Assembly: GCA_014804495.1 (NCBI GenBank)
Contig: JAAUZS010000029.1
Location: 16,644 to 22,187, forward strand
Direction of reading: 5' to 3'
DNA from: Lachnospiraceae bacterium
GTDB taxonomy: Bacteria > Bacillota > Clostridia > Lachnospirales > Lachnospiraceae
Length of the DNA: 5,544 bases
Shown here in pieces: positions 1 to 4,829 of this stretch (positions within the stretch are counted from its first letter, which is position 1; each line of letters opens with the position of its first letter). A program made the translations under genes and the position numbers. Below the pieces are notes generated by a model, which worked only from the letters and a program-made list of their open reading frames with translations, did not search any database and was not told the DNA's origin.

Positions 1-167
1 GGATTGAACCAGATGAGGGTTTGGATTCCGGAGAAAAGATAAACCAATCGATGCGGTATGGACTCACTTTTATCAAAACTTCACAGGGTCTTACCCAAAA
101 CGGTCAACGGGTTTATGATAGATTTATATATGCGCTAAAGCGCGCAAGGGGTGTAAAAAATGAATGA
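1..167 (+). CDS. C-terminal end of an unrecognised protein ('X'), 5' truncated by the window edge
   Basis: The frame read from base 3 is open for 54 codons and stops at TGA 165-167. The residues include GLTFIKTSQGLTQNGQRVY and end in a basic tail, ALKRARGVKNE. I do not recognise the family. It is unlikely to be a chance ORF, for two reasons. The stop overlaps the tetR start (ATGAATGA, 160-167), a typical translational-coupling arrangement. A second, decayed copy of the segment QGLTQNGQRVY is found at 1823-1855, also in front of a tetR start, where it reads QGLPQNGQWIY. So X and tetR belonged together before the duplication. The gene start and any operon promoter lie outside the window. The visible part is soluble and polar, with no membrane segment. 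An enzyme sharing an operon with the exporter regulator is possible but unproven. Confidence 0.62.
   Translation, partial: IEPDEGLDSGEKINQSMRYGLTFIKTSQGLTQNGQRVYDRFIYALKRARGVKNE
146..151 (+). promoter_or_regulatory. Ribosome binding site of tetR
   Basis: AAGGGG lies 8 bases before ATG 160 and supports that start. It sits inside the last codons of gene X, so tetR translation is probably coupled to X. In the decayed copy before the ABC genes the same place reads AATGGG (1897-1902), a weakened site. Confidence 0.6.
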
Positions 168-771
168 GAAATTTTATTCGCTGCCCGAGAAAAAGCAGCA
201 GAAGATTATAAAGGCGGGCTTTCGGGTGTTTTCTCAGAACTCATATAAGAAAAGCCCGATGAATGAGATTGCAGGCTGCGCGGGAATAAGTAAATCGCTG
301 CTTTTCCACTATTTTCACAATAAAAAGGAATTATATCTTTTCCTATGGGATAGAGCCTGTAGAATAACCATGGAATACCTGAACGAATACGGCTGCTATG
401 AGCCGGATGACCTTTTTGAGATGATGGAACGCGGTATGCGGGCGAAGATACACATGATGAAAAAATATCCCGATATGACGTCGTTTGTTATCAAGGCGTT
501 TTATGAGAAAGAGCCGGAGATTAATCTGGCGGTACATGACAGCTATCGGAAATACTTTGATATTAAAGCAAAGGATGCGCTTGCGCGGATAGACACCGCT
601 GATTTTGTCGAAGGTATTGACCTTAATATGATGTATCATGAAATGTATCTGGCTTCGGAAGGGTATCTATGGGAGATATTTCAGAGCGGTGATGAACTTG
701 ATGTGCCGAAGCTGGAAAAGGATTTCGAGGAAATGCTGAAGTTCTGGAAGAAAATTTATTTAAAAAATTGA
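160..771 (+). CDS. TetR/AcrR-family transcriptional regulator
   Basis: A 203-residue protein of normal TetR length. Residues about 12-60 form the N-terminal DNA-binding domain: helix 1 around IIKAGFRVFSQ, helix 2 around MNEIAGCAG (34-42), then the recognition helix and the family hallmark SKSLLFHYFHNKKELY (44-59), where YF-x-NKKEL is the classic TetR end of HTH. Residues about 65-203 are the all-helical ligand-binding and dimerisation half, which varies and does not reveal the ligand. TetR proteins are usually repressors released by a small molecule, often controlling an adjacent exporter. The natural target is the ABC exporter at 1954-3631, but a minus-strand gene now separates the two. The scar at 1823-1940 suggests a tetR once directly preceded the ATPase. 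The start at 160 is supported by AAGGGG and by the 8-base overlap with gene X. No promoter of its own is visible; it is probably transcribed with X. Confidence 0.93.
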   Translation: MNEKFYSLPEKKQQKIIKAGFRVFSQNSYKKSPMNEIAGCAGISKSLLFHYFHNKKELYLFLWDRACRITMEYLNEYGCYEPDDLFEMMERGMRAKIHMMKKYPDMTSFVIKAFYEKEPEINLAVHDSYRKYFDIKAKDALARIDTADFVEGIDLNMMYHEMYLASEGYLWEIFQSGDELDVPKLEKDFEEMLKFWKKIYLKN

Positions 772-803
772 GAAACGGAGTGAAAAGTAAATTTCTCACA
801 CAC

Positions 804-838
804 AAAAACAGCGGCAGGTTCATACAAAAACCTGCCGC
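804..838 (-). terminator. Rho-independent terminator of the secreted-protein gene
   Basis: A perfect 10-bp stem, GCGGCAGGTT (811-820) with AACCTGCCGC (829-838), has an 8-base loop. Read on the minus strand it is followed by TGTTTTTGTG, a T-rich tract, and it lies 24 bases beyond the stop at 863. On the plus strand no T-run follows, so it is a poorer terminator for tetR, though it may slow transcription coming from there. Confidence 0.85.
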
Positions 839-862
839 ATTAGAGAATGATTCATGCTTCCA

Positions 863-1711
863 TTATTCAACTATAGTTCCGCCAAACGCACCAAGCAGGT
901 ACATGAATCCATAGAAACCAGCCGGTTCCAGATTTGAATAATCACTTCCGGCGGGGATGGTAAAGCTGTATTTTACCCCTTTATATGTAAAATCTGTTCT
1001 TAAGGATACATTACCTTTTTCCTTTAAAGCATCAAGCACACACTGCTGATAGCAGAGTAATTCTTTATTGTTATAAATTATGGTAGTGCCTGCTTTCGCA
1101 TTCTTTATATCAGCTAAAAGATTGTTACGTACAACAACATATTTGCTGATTGGCTGACTTCCTTGGACATCTCCACAGTACATACACCTATAAGAGTCTA
1201 CGCCGTCAGATGTTTCTGTAGGTTCTGTTGTTGTTACCCACTCATAATTATGTGCACACTTACTGGGATTTGTATTACCGGAATTTGTATTCGATTGGGT
1301 TACTTTGGTCAGGTTAAAAGCTCCATAAGTATACCAATCACCGTTGCCATCTTTTTTGTATATATTCCATGCCAGCATGCTTCCGGATCCGGTTATCTTG
1401 TATATCATTGCATCTGTAGCGCCGATTTCCCCGCCTCTCCATACATCATAACTCACTGTTTCTGTGGATCCCGAGTCATATTTTAATGTAATAGTACCGG
1501 ATTGTATTGCATAGGGTCTTGTATTAATATAATTTCCATTCCAATAATGATCTGCATTTCCATTTTCATCAAAGATAAAAACTTGTCCTGAGCCGCTCCA
1601 TGTTCCCACTACATCTTTAATCACGGCCGCATTTACATTTACCGGCACACCTATAAGCGCGATCACGCATAACGCAGCAATTACTTTTTTCAAAAATCTT
1701 TTACTTTTCAT
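863..1711 (-). CDS. Secreted modular protein with a Zn-ribbon-like C-x-H...C-x2-C segment and a conserved-looking C-terminal module
   Basis: A 282-residue exported protein. Residues 1-28 form a Sec signal peptide: basic MKSKRFLKK, hydrophobic core IAALCVIALIGVPV, and a likely signal peptidase I site after VNA28. No lipobox or LPXTG is visible. Residues about 32-137 look like a beta-rich domain beginning VVGTWSGSG and FIFDENGN, resembling lipocalin-like or 'VGTW' extracellular modules. An Asn/Ser/Thr-rich linker follows (138-150). Residues 152-180 contain C152-x-H154 and C176-x-x-C179-G, possibly a zinc-binding or structural motif. Residues about 190-282 form a C-terminal module with FTIPAGSD and GFYGFMYLLGAFG, a pattern I associate with C-terminal modules of secreted proteins in Clostridiales (recalled, not checked). 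C220 and C224 are additional cysteines. The start is fixed by GAAGGAG six bases upstream. The unit has its own terminator and reads against its neighbours, splitting tetR from the exporter genes. Ligand and function are unknown. Confidence 0.85.
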   Translation of the reverse strand: MKSKRFLKKVIAALCVIALIGVPVNVNAAVIKDVVGTWSGSGQVFIFDENGNADHYWNGNYINTRPYAIQSGTITLKYDSGSTETVSYDVWRGGEIGATDAMIYKITGSGSMLAWNIYKKDGNGDWYTYGAFNLTKVTQSNTNSGNTNPSKCAHNYEWVTTTEPTETSDGVDSYRCMYCGDVQGSQPISKYVVVRNNLLADIKNAKAGTTIIYNNKELLCYQQCVLDALKEKGNVSLRTDFTYKGVKYSFTIPAGSDYSNLEPAGFYGFMYLLGAFGGTIVE

Positions 1712-1717
1712 GTCTTT

Positions 1718-1724
1718 CTCCTTC
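1718..1724 (-). promoter_or_regulatory. Ribosome binding site of the secreted-protein gene
   Basis: GAAGGAG on the minus strand, six bases before the ATG at 1711, is a strong site and settles the start. A purine-rich run (AAAGAAAGAAGGAGAAAG) surrounds it. Confidence 0.8.
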
Positions 1725-1747
1725 TTTCTTTAAGAAATTTTACATAA

Positions 1748-1759
1748 TGATTATAATCA
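1748..1759. promoter_or_regulatory. Perfect 12-bp palindrome containing TATAAT on both strands; candidate -10 for the secreted-protein gene
   Basis: TGATTATAATCA reads the same on both strands, so each strand carries TATAAT (plus 1752-1757, minus 1750-1755). On the minus strand it is about 39 bases before the start codon at 1711, a sensible -10 position, but I find no good -35 hexamer at 16-18 bases spacing. The site could also be a dimeric repressor operator. The promoter reading is an inference. Confidence 0.4.
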
Positions 1760-1777
1760 AAACTATTGAATGATTGT

Positions 1778-1798
1778 TCCACTGTAAGTGGATTTTTT
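1778..1798 (+). terminator. Plus-strand terminator-like hairpin with no gene in front of it
   Basis: TCCACT (1778-1783), loop GTA, AGTGGA (1787-1792), then six T's (1793-1798). The form is a compact Rho-independent terminator reading rightward. No plus-strand gene lies between tetR and this site. It may be left over from a gene that once preceded the scar, or it may shield the exporter operon from read-through. The short 6-bp stem keeps confidence moderate. Confidence 0.55.
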
Positions 1799-1822
1799 AT
1801 GCTTGTTTCATCTTAAGCTAAG

Positions 1823-1940
1823 CAGGGTCTTCCCCAAAACGGTCAATGGATTTATACTATTATAAAATAAGCAGATACGGATAATGATTGCTGATAATGG
1901 GTTAAAGAAAATGAATGAGAAATTTTATTTGAAGAAGTAG
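1823..1940 (+). pseudogene. Scar: decayed copy of the X-end / tetR-start junction, with tetR reduced to nine codons
   Basis: Bases 1823-1855 match 84-116 at 30 of 33 positions. In the same frame they read QGLPQNGQWIY against QGLTQNGQRVY of gene X, then run to a stop at 1868-1870. Bases 1908-1929 match 157-178 at 22 of 22 positions, which covers the tetR start codon and its first residues MNEKFY. The segment between the two matches is 52 bases here and 40 in the intact copy, and it has diverged. After MNEKFY the remnant reads LKK and stops at 1938-1940. This resembles the last residues of tetR (KIYLKN-stop), and the bases around the stop (1921-1948) align loosely with 753-780. The likely history is loss of nearly all of a second tetR by recombination between short ATTTTATTT / ATTTATTT tracts near its two ends, while X was cut back and frame-disrupted. 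It is almost certainly not functional as a regulator. Confidence 0.75.
1911..1940 (+). other. Nine-codon mini-ORF MNEKFYLKK in front of the ABC ATPase
   Basis: ATG 1911 to TAG 1938-1940. The first six residues are those of the intact TetR. The stop sits directly before the ATPase ribosome binding site (1941-1946). It could be translated weakly as a leader peptide and so affect entry of ribosomes at the ATPase start, but the site before its own ATG (AATGGG) is poor. The simplest view is a by-product of the tetR deletion. Confidence 0.35.
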
Positions 1941-1946
1941 AAAGGA
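1941..1946 (+). promoter_or_regulatory. Ribosome binding site of the ABC ATPase gene
   Basis: AAAGGA, seven bases before ATG 1954, supports this start. It begins on the base after the mini-ORF stop, as expected if a tetR stop codon originally came just before the ATPase gene. Confidence 0.6.
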
Positions 1947-1953
1947 CGCTAAA

Positions 1954-2826
1954 ATGAACGCTGTTGAGACGATATCGCTGACTAAATTTTACGGCAAGGC
2001 AAGAGGGATTACTGATATAAATCTGACTGTGCCCGAGGGCGATTTTTTTGGATTTATCGGTCCGAACGGCGCCGGTAAAAGCACTACTATCCGCATACTT
2101 ACGGGGCTGATTTCCCAGACAGGCGGAACTGCTGAAGTTTTCGGGAAGGACATCCGCAGCAAAAGGACTGAAATACTCGCAGATATAGGCTATATGCCGT
2201 CCGAAGCCAATTTTTACCATGGTATGAGAGTGGGAGAGGTAATAAAATATTCCGCAAGGCTAAGAAACCGAGACTGTACACATGAAGCAGAAAGACTCTG
2301 TGAAAGACTGGACTTAGACATCAGCAGGAAAATATCTGAGCTTTCGCTTGGTAACCGCAAAAAAGTTTCCATAGTCTGTGCATTGCAGCACAGTCCTAAA
2401 ATATGCATACTTGACGAGCCGACAAGCGGTCTCGACCCGCTTATGCAGCGCGAGTTTTATGCAATTTTGGAGGAGAGAAATAAACAGGGAGCAACGATTT
2501 TTCTGTCTTCACACATTCTTTCCGAGATACAGAAGTACTGCAAACGTGCTGCCGTTATCCGCGAGGGGAGACTTTTATTCTGCGATTTGGTGGAAAATCT
2601 TGTACACAGCAATGCGAAAAAGGTCGCACTGTCGGGCATTTCCGAACTGCCTAAGCTTGGCGGCATCGCGAACGTTGAGACTGACGGTGATATTATTAAA
2701 TTCCTATATAGCGGAGAAATGCACGAACTTATGAACATGCTCGCAGCTTTGCCTATAACCGATGTGAGTATTACAGAACCCGATTTGGAAGAGATTTTTA
2801 TGCATTATTATACGGAGAGCAAGTGA
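1954..2826 (+). CDS. ABC transporter ATP-binding protein of an ABC-2 type exporter
   Basis: A 290-residue cytoplasmic ATPase that would power the permease encoded next to it. Walker A is GPNGAGKST (36-44). The Q-loop region reads YMPSEANFY (80-88), with Ser/Glu in place of the usual Gln. The signature is LSLGNRKK (130-137) rather than LSGGQ; I believe this form is common in this exporter subfamily. Walker B is ICILDEP (150-156) with catalytic Glu155. The D-loop is SGLDP (158-162), and the switch His is H187 in SSHILSEI. Residues about 215-290 form the C-terminal extension common in exporter ATPases of the CcmA/DrrA/BcrA type, ending DLEEIFMHYY. All catalytic elements are present, so the protein is probably active. 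The gene follows the tetR scar by 13 bases and precedes the permease by 19 bases, forming an operon with it. The substrate (drug, peptide or lipid) cannot be read from the sequence. No convincing sigma-A promoter is visible in 1800-1953. Confidence 0.95.
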   Translation: MNAVETISLTKFYGKARGITDINLTVPEGDFFGFIGPNGAGKSTTIRILTGLISQTGGTAEVFGKDIRSKRTEILADIGYMPSEANFYHGMRVGEVIKYSARLRNRDCTHEAERLCERLDLDISRKISELSLGNRKKVSIVCALQHSPKICILDEPTSGLDPLMQREFYAILEERNKQGATIFLSSHILSEIQKYCKRAAVIREGRLLFCDLVENLVHSNAKKVALSGISELPKLGGIANVETDGDIIKFLYSGEMHELMNMLAALPITDVSITEPDLEEIFMHYYTESK

Positions 2827-2833
2827 AAGGTAT

Positions 2834-2840
2834 AAAGGTG
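2834..2840 (+). promoter_or_regulatory. Ribosome binding site of the permease gene
   Basis: AAAGGTG five bases before ATG 2846, within the 19-base gap after the ATPase stop. It fits co-transcription of the two genes. Confidence 0.55.
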
Positions 2841-2845
2841 TTAAA

Positions 2846-3631
2846 ATGACAATTCTTAAACATGAAATAAAACAGGGACGGAATTCGCTCATTATTTGGA
2901 CAGCGGTCATCGCATTTATGATGGGAGTGTGTATTATTATCTACCCGGAAATGTCCGGTCAGATGGACGGTATAGGAGATGCATTCGCGAATATGGGAGG
3001 ATTTTCCGCGGCATTCGGAATGGATAAGATTAATTTTGGCGAGTTTTTGGGATTTTTCGGAGTGGAGTGTGGAAACATCCTCGGTCTTGGCGGTGCATTC
3101 TTTGCGGCATTGATTGGCATTTCGGCATTATCCAAAGAGGAGAGTGGGCACACCGCTGAATTTCTTATGACGCACCCTGTAAGCAGAAAGAAAGTTGTTA
3201 CTCAGAAGTTCGTTTCAGTCATGGTGCAGATAGTTATATTGAATGTAGTTGCAATAGGAATTACTGCGCTTTCGACGATGTTTATCGGTGAAAAACCCGA
3301 TATAAAGCTGCTTGCGCTGACGTTTGCGGCATACTTTATAATGCAGGTCGAGACTGCCGCGGTCTGCTTCGGCATTTCAGCGTTTATCGGCAGGAGTGGG
3401 CTTGGGATAGGTCTTGGACTGGCAGCAGCGTTCTACTTTCTGAATATTATTGCTAACCTTACCGAGAAAGCGGAGTTCCTGAAATACATCACTCCGTTCG
3501 GGTATACCGACAGCGCGGATATTATCGCAGACGGGCGCATTGAAGCAAAGTATCTGGCAGTCGGGCTTATTGTGAGCGTAATCGGGACAGCCGCAGCTTT
3601 TTGGAAGTATGGGCGGAAAGATATTTCTTGA
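2846..3631 (+). CDS. ABC-2 type transporter permease
   Basis: A 261-residue integral membrane protein with about six hydrophobic segments: roughly 14-34, 77-96, 123-148, 154-181, 185-205 and 235-253. It opens with a short cytoplasmic stretch, MTILKHEIKQGRNS, typical of ABC-2 permeases. Between segments 2 and 3 lies EESGHTAEFLMTHPVSRKKVVTQK (about 98-121, given here only as a landmark), the 'E...G..E.L...PvsR..vv..K' pattern of ABC-2 permeases, which probably faces the ATPase on the cytoplasmic side. The protein ends in a cytoplasmic KYGRKDIS tail. One ATPase plus one permease of this size would form a dimeric exporter. It is the last gene of the operon: the next gene runs the opposite way and the stops are 4 bases apart. 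No separate terminator is visible between them, so transcripts from the two sides may overlap. Confidence 0.9.
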   Translation: MTILKHEIKQGRNSLIIWTAVIAFMMGVCIIIYPEMSGQMDGIGDAFANMGGFSAAFGMDKINFGEFLGFFGVECGNILGLGGAFFAALIGISALSKEESGHTAEFLMTHPVSRKKVVTQKFVSVMVQIVILNVVAIGITALSTMFIGEKPDIKLLALTFAAYFIMQVETAAVCFGISAFIGRSGLGIGLGLAAAFYFLNIIANLTEKAEFLKYITPFGYTDSADIIADGRIEAKYLAVGLIVSVIGTAAAFWKYGRKDIS

Positions 3632-3635
3632 CACA

Positions 3636-4502
3636 TTAATTGTTTTTTAAGTAATATTCCCGATACAATTGTTCCCGGTATTTGCTATCAGAAAGCGCCT
3701 GCTGAAGTTCTTCAGTTTTTCCTGCATCCATAAGAGATTTAAGCATTAGTGCAAGAGAGTCACGACCTTCTTCGTGTCCAATTTCGCGCCATTCCTCACG
3801 TTCACTCTGTATATGCTTCTCTTCATCATACTCAAAGATACTCATCGCTATCGCCTCCGCACGATTCTTAGATAAAAAGTCCGAAAGTATTCCATTTACT
3901 ATACAATAATCTACAGCCTTCCTGACTGCTTCGTGAAATGGCATTTCTTTTGCAAATGTCCTGACCTGTTCCACATACTGTGCATATCCTTTTAGAAGTT
4001 GACATGCCTCTAATAATTCTTGGTTATGACCTAAATTAATATTATAAACAACTACGGTTAGGTCCAAAGCTGGCTGTTCCTGCTTCTTCTCAAAAGCATC
4101 TGAGAGTTTCAGTATCTGTTGCTCAGGTTGGAAATCTGTACCGTTATAAAATACCACAAATTTTGGCGCAGGAATCAGGACAATTGACTTGCTATACAGG
4201 TTCTTGTCTTTAGTTCTGCCCTGTAGAATACTGGTCACATAGAACAGATCTCTTAGTGGCATATTGGGATTAAATGTAGACTGATGCTCATAAAGCAACA
4301 GTTCAAAGTCAAACACAAAAGAAATGTCGTTCTTATAATTCAAATAGACTGCATTTTCCAGTGTGGTGATTTCCAAGCTGTCTTCGTCCGTGTAGGTAGT
4401 TGCATTCAGTGCATTATAAAGACTCAAAAGATTTTCTTTTTCTTTGAATAACATTCGGAATACGGTGTCTTTGTAGTTGCGTTGTACATTTGTTTCGCTC
4501 AT
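3636..4502 (-). CDS. PD-(D/E)XK nuclease family protein (Rpn / putative-transposase type)
   Basis: A 288-residue protein beginning MSETNVQRNYKDTVFRMLF. The N-terminal YKDTVFRxLFKEKENLLSLYNALN, the block D59-I-S-F, and YE72-H-Q74-STFNPNMPLRDLFYV are hallmarks of the PD-(D/E)XK 'transposase' family (PDDEXK_2-like) abundant in gut Clostridia and Bacteroides. D59 and E72-x-Q74 are the likely catalytic Asp and E-x-Q, where Q replaces the usual K. Residues about 110-190 carry VVFYNG and VVVYNINLGHN, also typical. The C-terminal half (about 230-288) is charged and helical (EREEWREIGHEEGRDSLALML), resembling the tail of these proteins. Related Rpn proteins are recombination-promoting endonucleases; whether this copy moves DNA is unknown, and I see no terminal repeats of an insertion sequence. 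The start at 4502 is chosen because AAGGAGG lies six bases upstream. An in-frame ATG at 4556 lacks such a site and its extra residues do not look like the family. Confidence 0.88.
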   Translation of the reverse strand: MSETNVQRNYKDTVFRMLFKEKENLLSLYNALNATTYTDEDSLEITTLENAVYLNYKNDISFVFDFELLLYEHQSTFNPNMPLRDLFYVTSILQGRTKDKNLYSKSIVLIPAPKFVVFYNGTDFQPEQQILKLSDAFEKKQEQPALDLTVVVYNINLGHNQELLEACQLLKGYAQYVEQVRTFAKEMPFHEAVRKAVDYCIVNGILSDFLSKNRAEAIAMSIFEYDEEKHIQSEREEWREIGHEEGRDSLALMLKSLMDAGKTEELQQALSDSKYREQLYREYYLKNN

Positions 4503-4508
4503 AAATAT

Positions 4509-4515
4509 CCTCCTT
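4509..4515 (-). promoter_or_regulatory. Ribosome binding site that sets the nuclease start
   Basis: AAGGAGG on the minus strand, six bases before ATG 4502, is near consensus. It decides for the 288-residue form over the 306-residue form that would start at 4556. Confidence 0.8.
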
Positions 4516-4533
4516 AATGGTATGGTAAATCTT

Positions 4534-4607
4534 TTCCAAATAGGATAGATTACCAATACAGGAGAATCGTTTCAAATCCTCCTGCTTTGTGTTAATGTTA
4601 TTTGGAA
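4534..4607 (-). promoter_or_regulatory. Structured leader in front of the nuclease gene
   Basis: An outer 9-bp inverted repeat, TTCCAAATA (4534-4542) with TATTTGGAA (4599-4607), encloses an inner stem at 4559-4584. The inner stem pairs CAGGAG with CTCCTG, extends to 9 bp with one G-U pair on the minus-strand RNA, and has an 8-base loop. The inner stem holds an extra AGGAGG sequence that no start codon uses. As RNA this would form a long nested stem ending about 30 bases before the nuclease start. I do not recognise a known riboswitch or leader class. It could be a regulatory leader, or the trace of an inverted-repeat element. Confidence 0.45.
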
Positions 4608-4684
4608 TCAAAGCATGGATTTTCTGAAACTTAGAATATGATAGAAACTGCTAATCTGATTTTATAGAAAATATGCTTTTTATT

Positions 4685-4714
4685 ACTATAACATTTTTTT
4701 GACGGAATAATCAA
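4685..4714 (-). promoter_or_regulatory. Candidate sigma-A promoter for the nuclease gene
   Basis: On the minus strand, TTGATT (4709-4714) is followed after 18 bases by TATAGT (4685-4690). Transcription would begin near 4678 and give a leader of about 175 bases that includes the structured region at 4534-4607. The hexamers match consensus in part only, and the surroundings are AT-rich, which raises the rate of chance matches. Confidence 0.4.
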
Positions 4715-4721
4715 TACATTT

Positions 4722-4751
4722 TTATCAAAAATAATAAAAATCATATATAAT
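4722..4751 (+). promoter_or_regulatory. Candidate sigma-A promoter upstream of the membrane-protein pair
   Basis: TTATCA (4722-4727), an 18-base spacer, and TATAAT (4746-4751). The start would be near 4758, at the foot of the hairpin 4757-4797, so the first transcript bases would fold at once. A second, weaker option lies after the hairpin (TATATT 4811-4816). The choice is an inference. Confidence 0.35.
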
Positions 4752-4756
4752 ATTAA

Positions 4757-4797
4757 AAATACTACCATATATCCCTCATGGTAGTATTTACTTTTTT
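4757..4797 (+). terminator. 12-bp hairpin followed by a T-run: terminator or leader attenuator
   Basis: AAATACTACCAT (4757-4768) pairs perfectly with ATGGTAGTATTT (4778-4789) around the loop ATATCCCTC, and six T's follow at 4792-4797. It has the form of a Rho-independent terminator reading rightward. No plus-strand gene ends just before it. It therefore either blocks antisense transcripts from the nuclease side or acts as an early stop in the leader of the 4874 gene. On the minus strand only three T's follow directly. Confidence 0.6.
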
Positions 4798-4829
4798 ATA
4801 CGAAATGCCTTATATTGTTTAAAACACAG

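Noticed and set aside
132..334. LSLGN signature and missing Q-loop Gln in the ABC ATPase (residues 80-137) as signs of a dead enzyme
   Set aside because: These are residue positions of the 1954-2826 product that I believe vary in this exporter subfamily; Walker A, Walker B with Glu155 and H187 are all intact, so inactivity is not supported. (The bases listed here are only nominal; the codons lie at about 2191-2364.)
780..914. GTG-start frame after tetR (MKSKFLTHK...), resembling the MKSKRFL start of the secreted protein
   Set aside because: It runs through the terminator hairpin and antisense to the end of the secreted-protein gene, its only purine-rich site overlaps the start codon itself, and the shared MKSK start is easily chance. 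It may hold traces of the old ATPase leader, but it is not a gene.
1163..1486. Plus-strand 107-codon frame inside the secreted-protein gene
   Set aside because: Cysteine- and isoleucine-rich translation with no ribosome binding site; it is the antisense shadow of a clear coding gene.
1880..1899. Two GATAATG direct repeats in the scar region
   Set aside because: Seven-base AT-rich repeats of this kind are expected by chance, and there is no symmetry or third copy.
2378..2734. Plus-strand 118-codon frame inside the ABC ATPase gene
   Set aside because: Out of frame with an ATPase that has all its motifs, and the product is unlike any family I know.
4503..4556. Eighteen-codon N-terminal extension of the nuclease from an ATG at 4556
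   Set aside because: The start at 4502 has AAGGAGG at ideal spacing and gives the family-typical N-terminus; the extension has no ribosome binding site.
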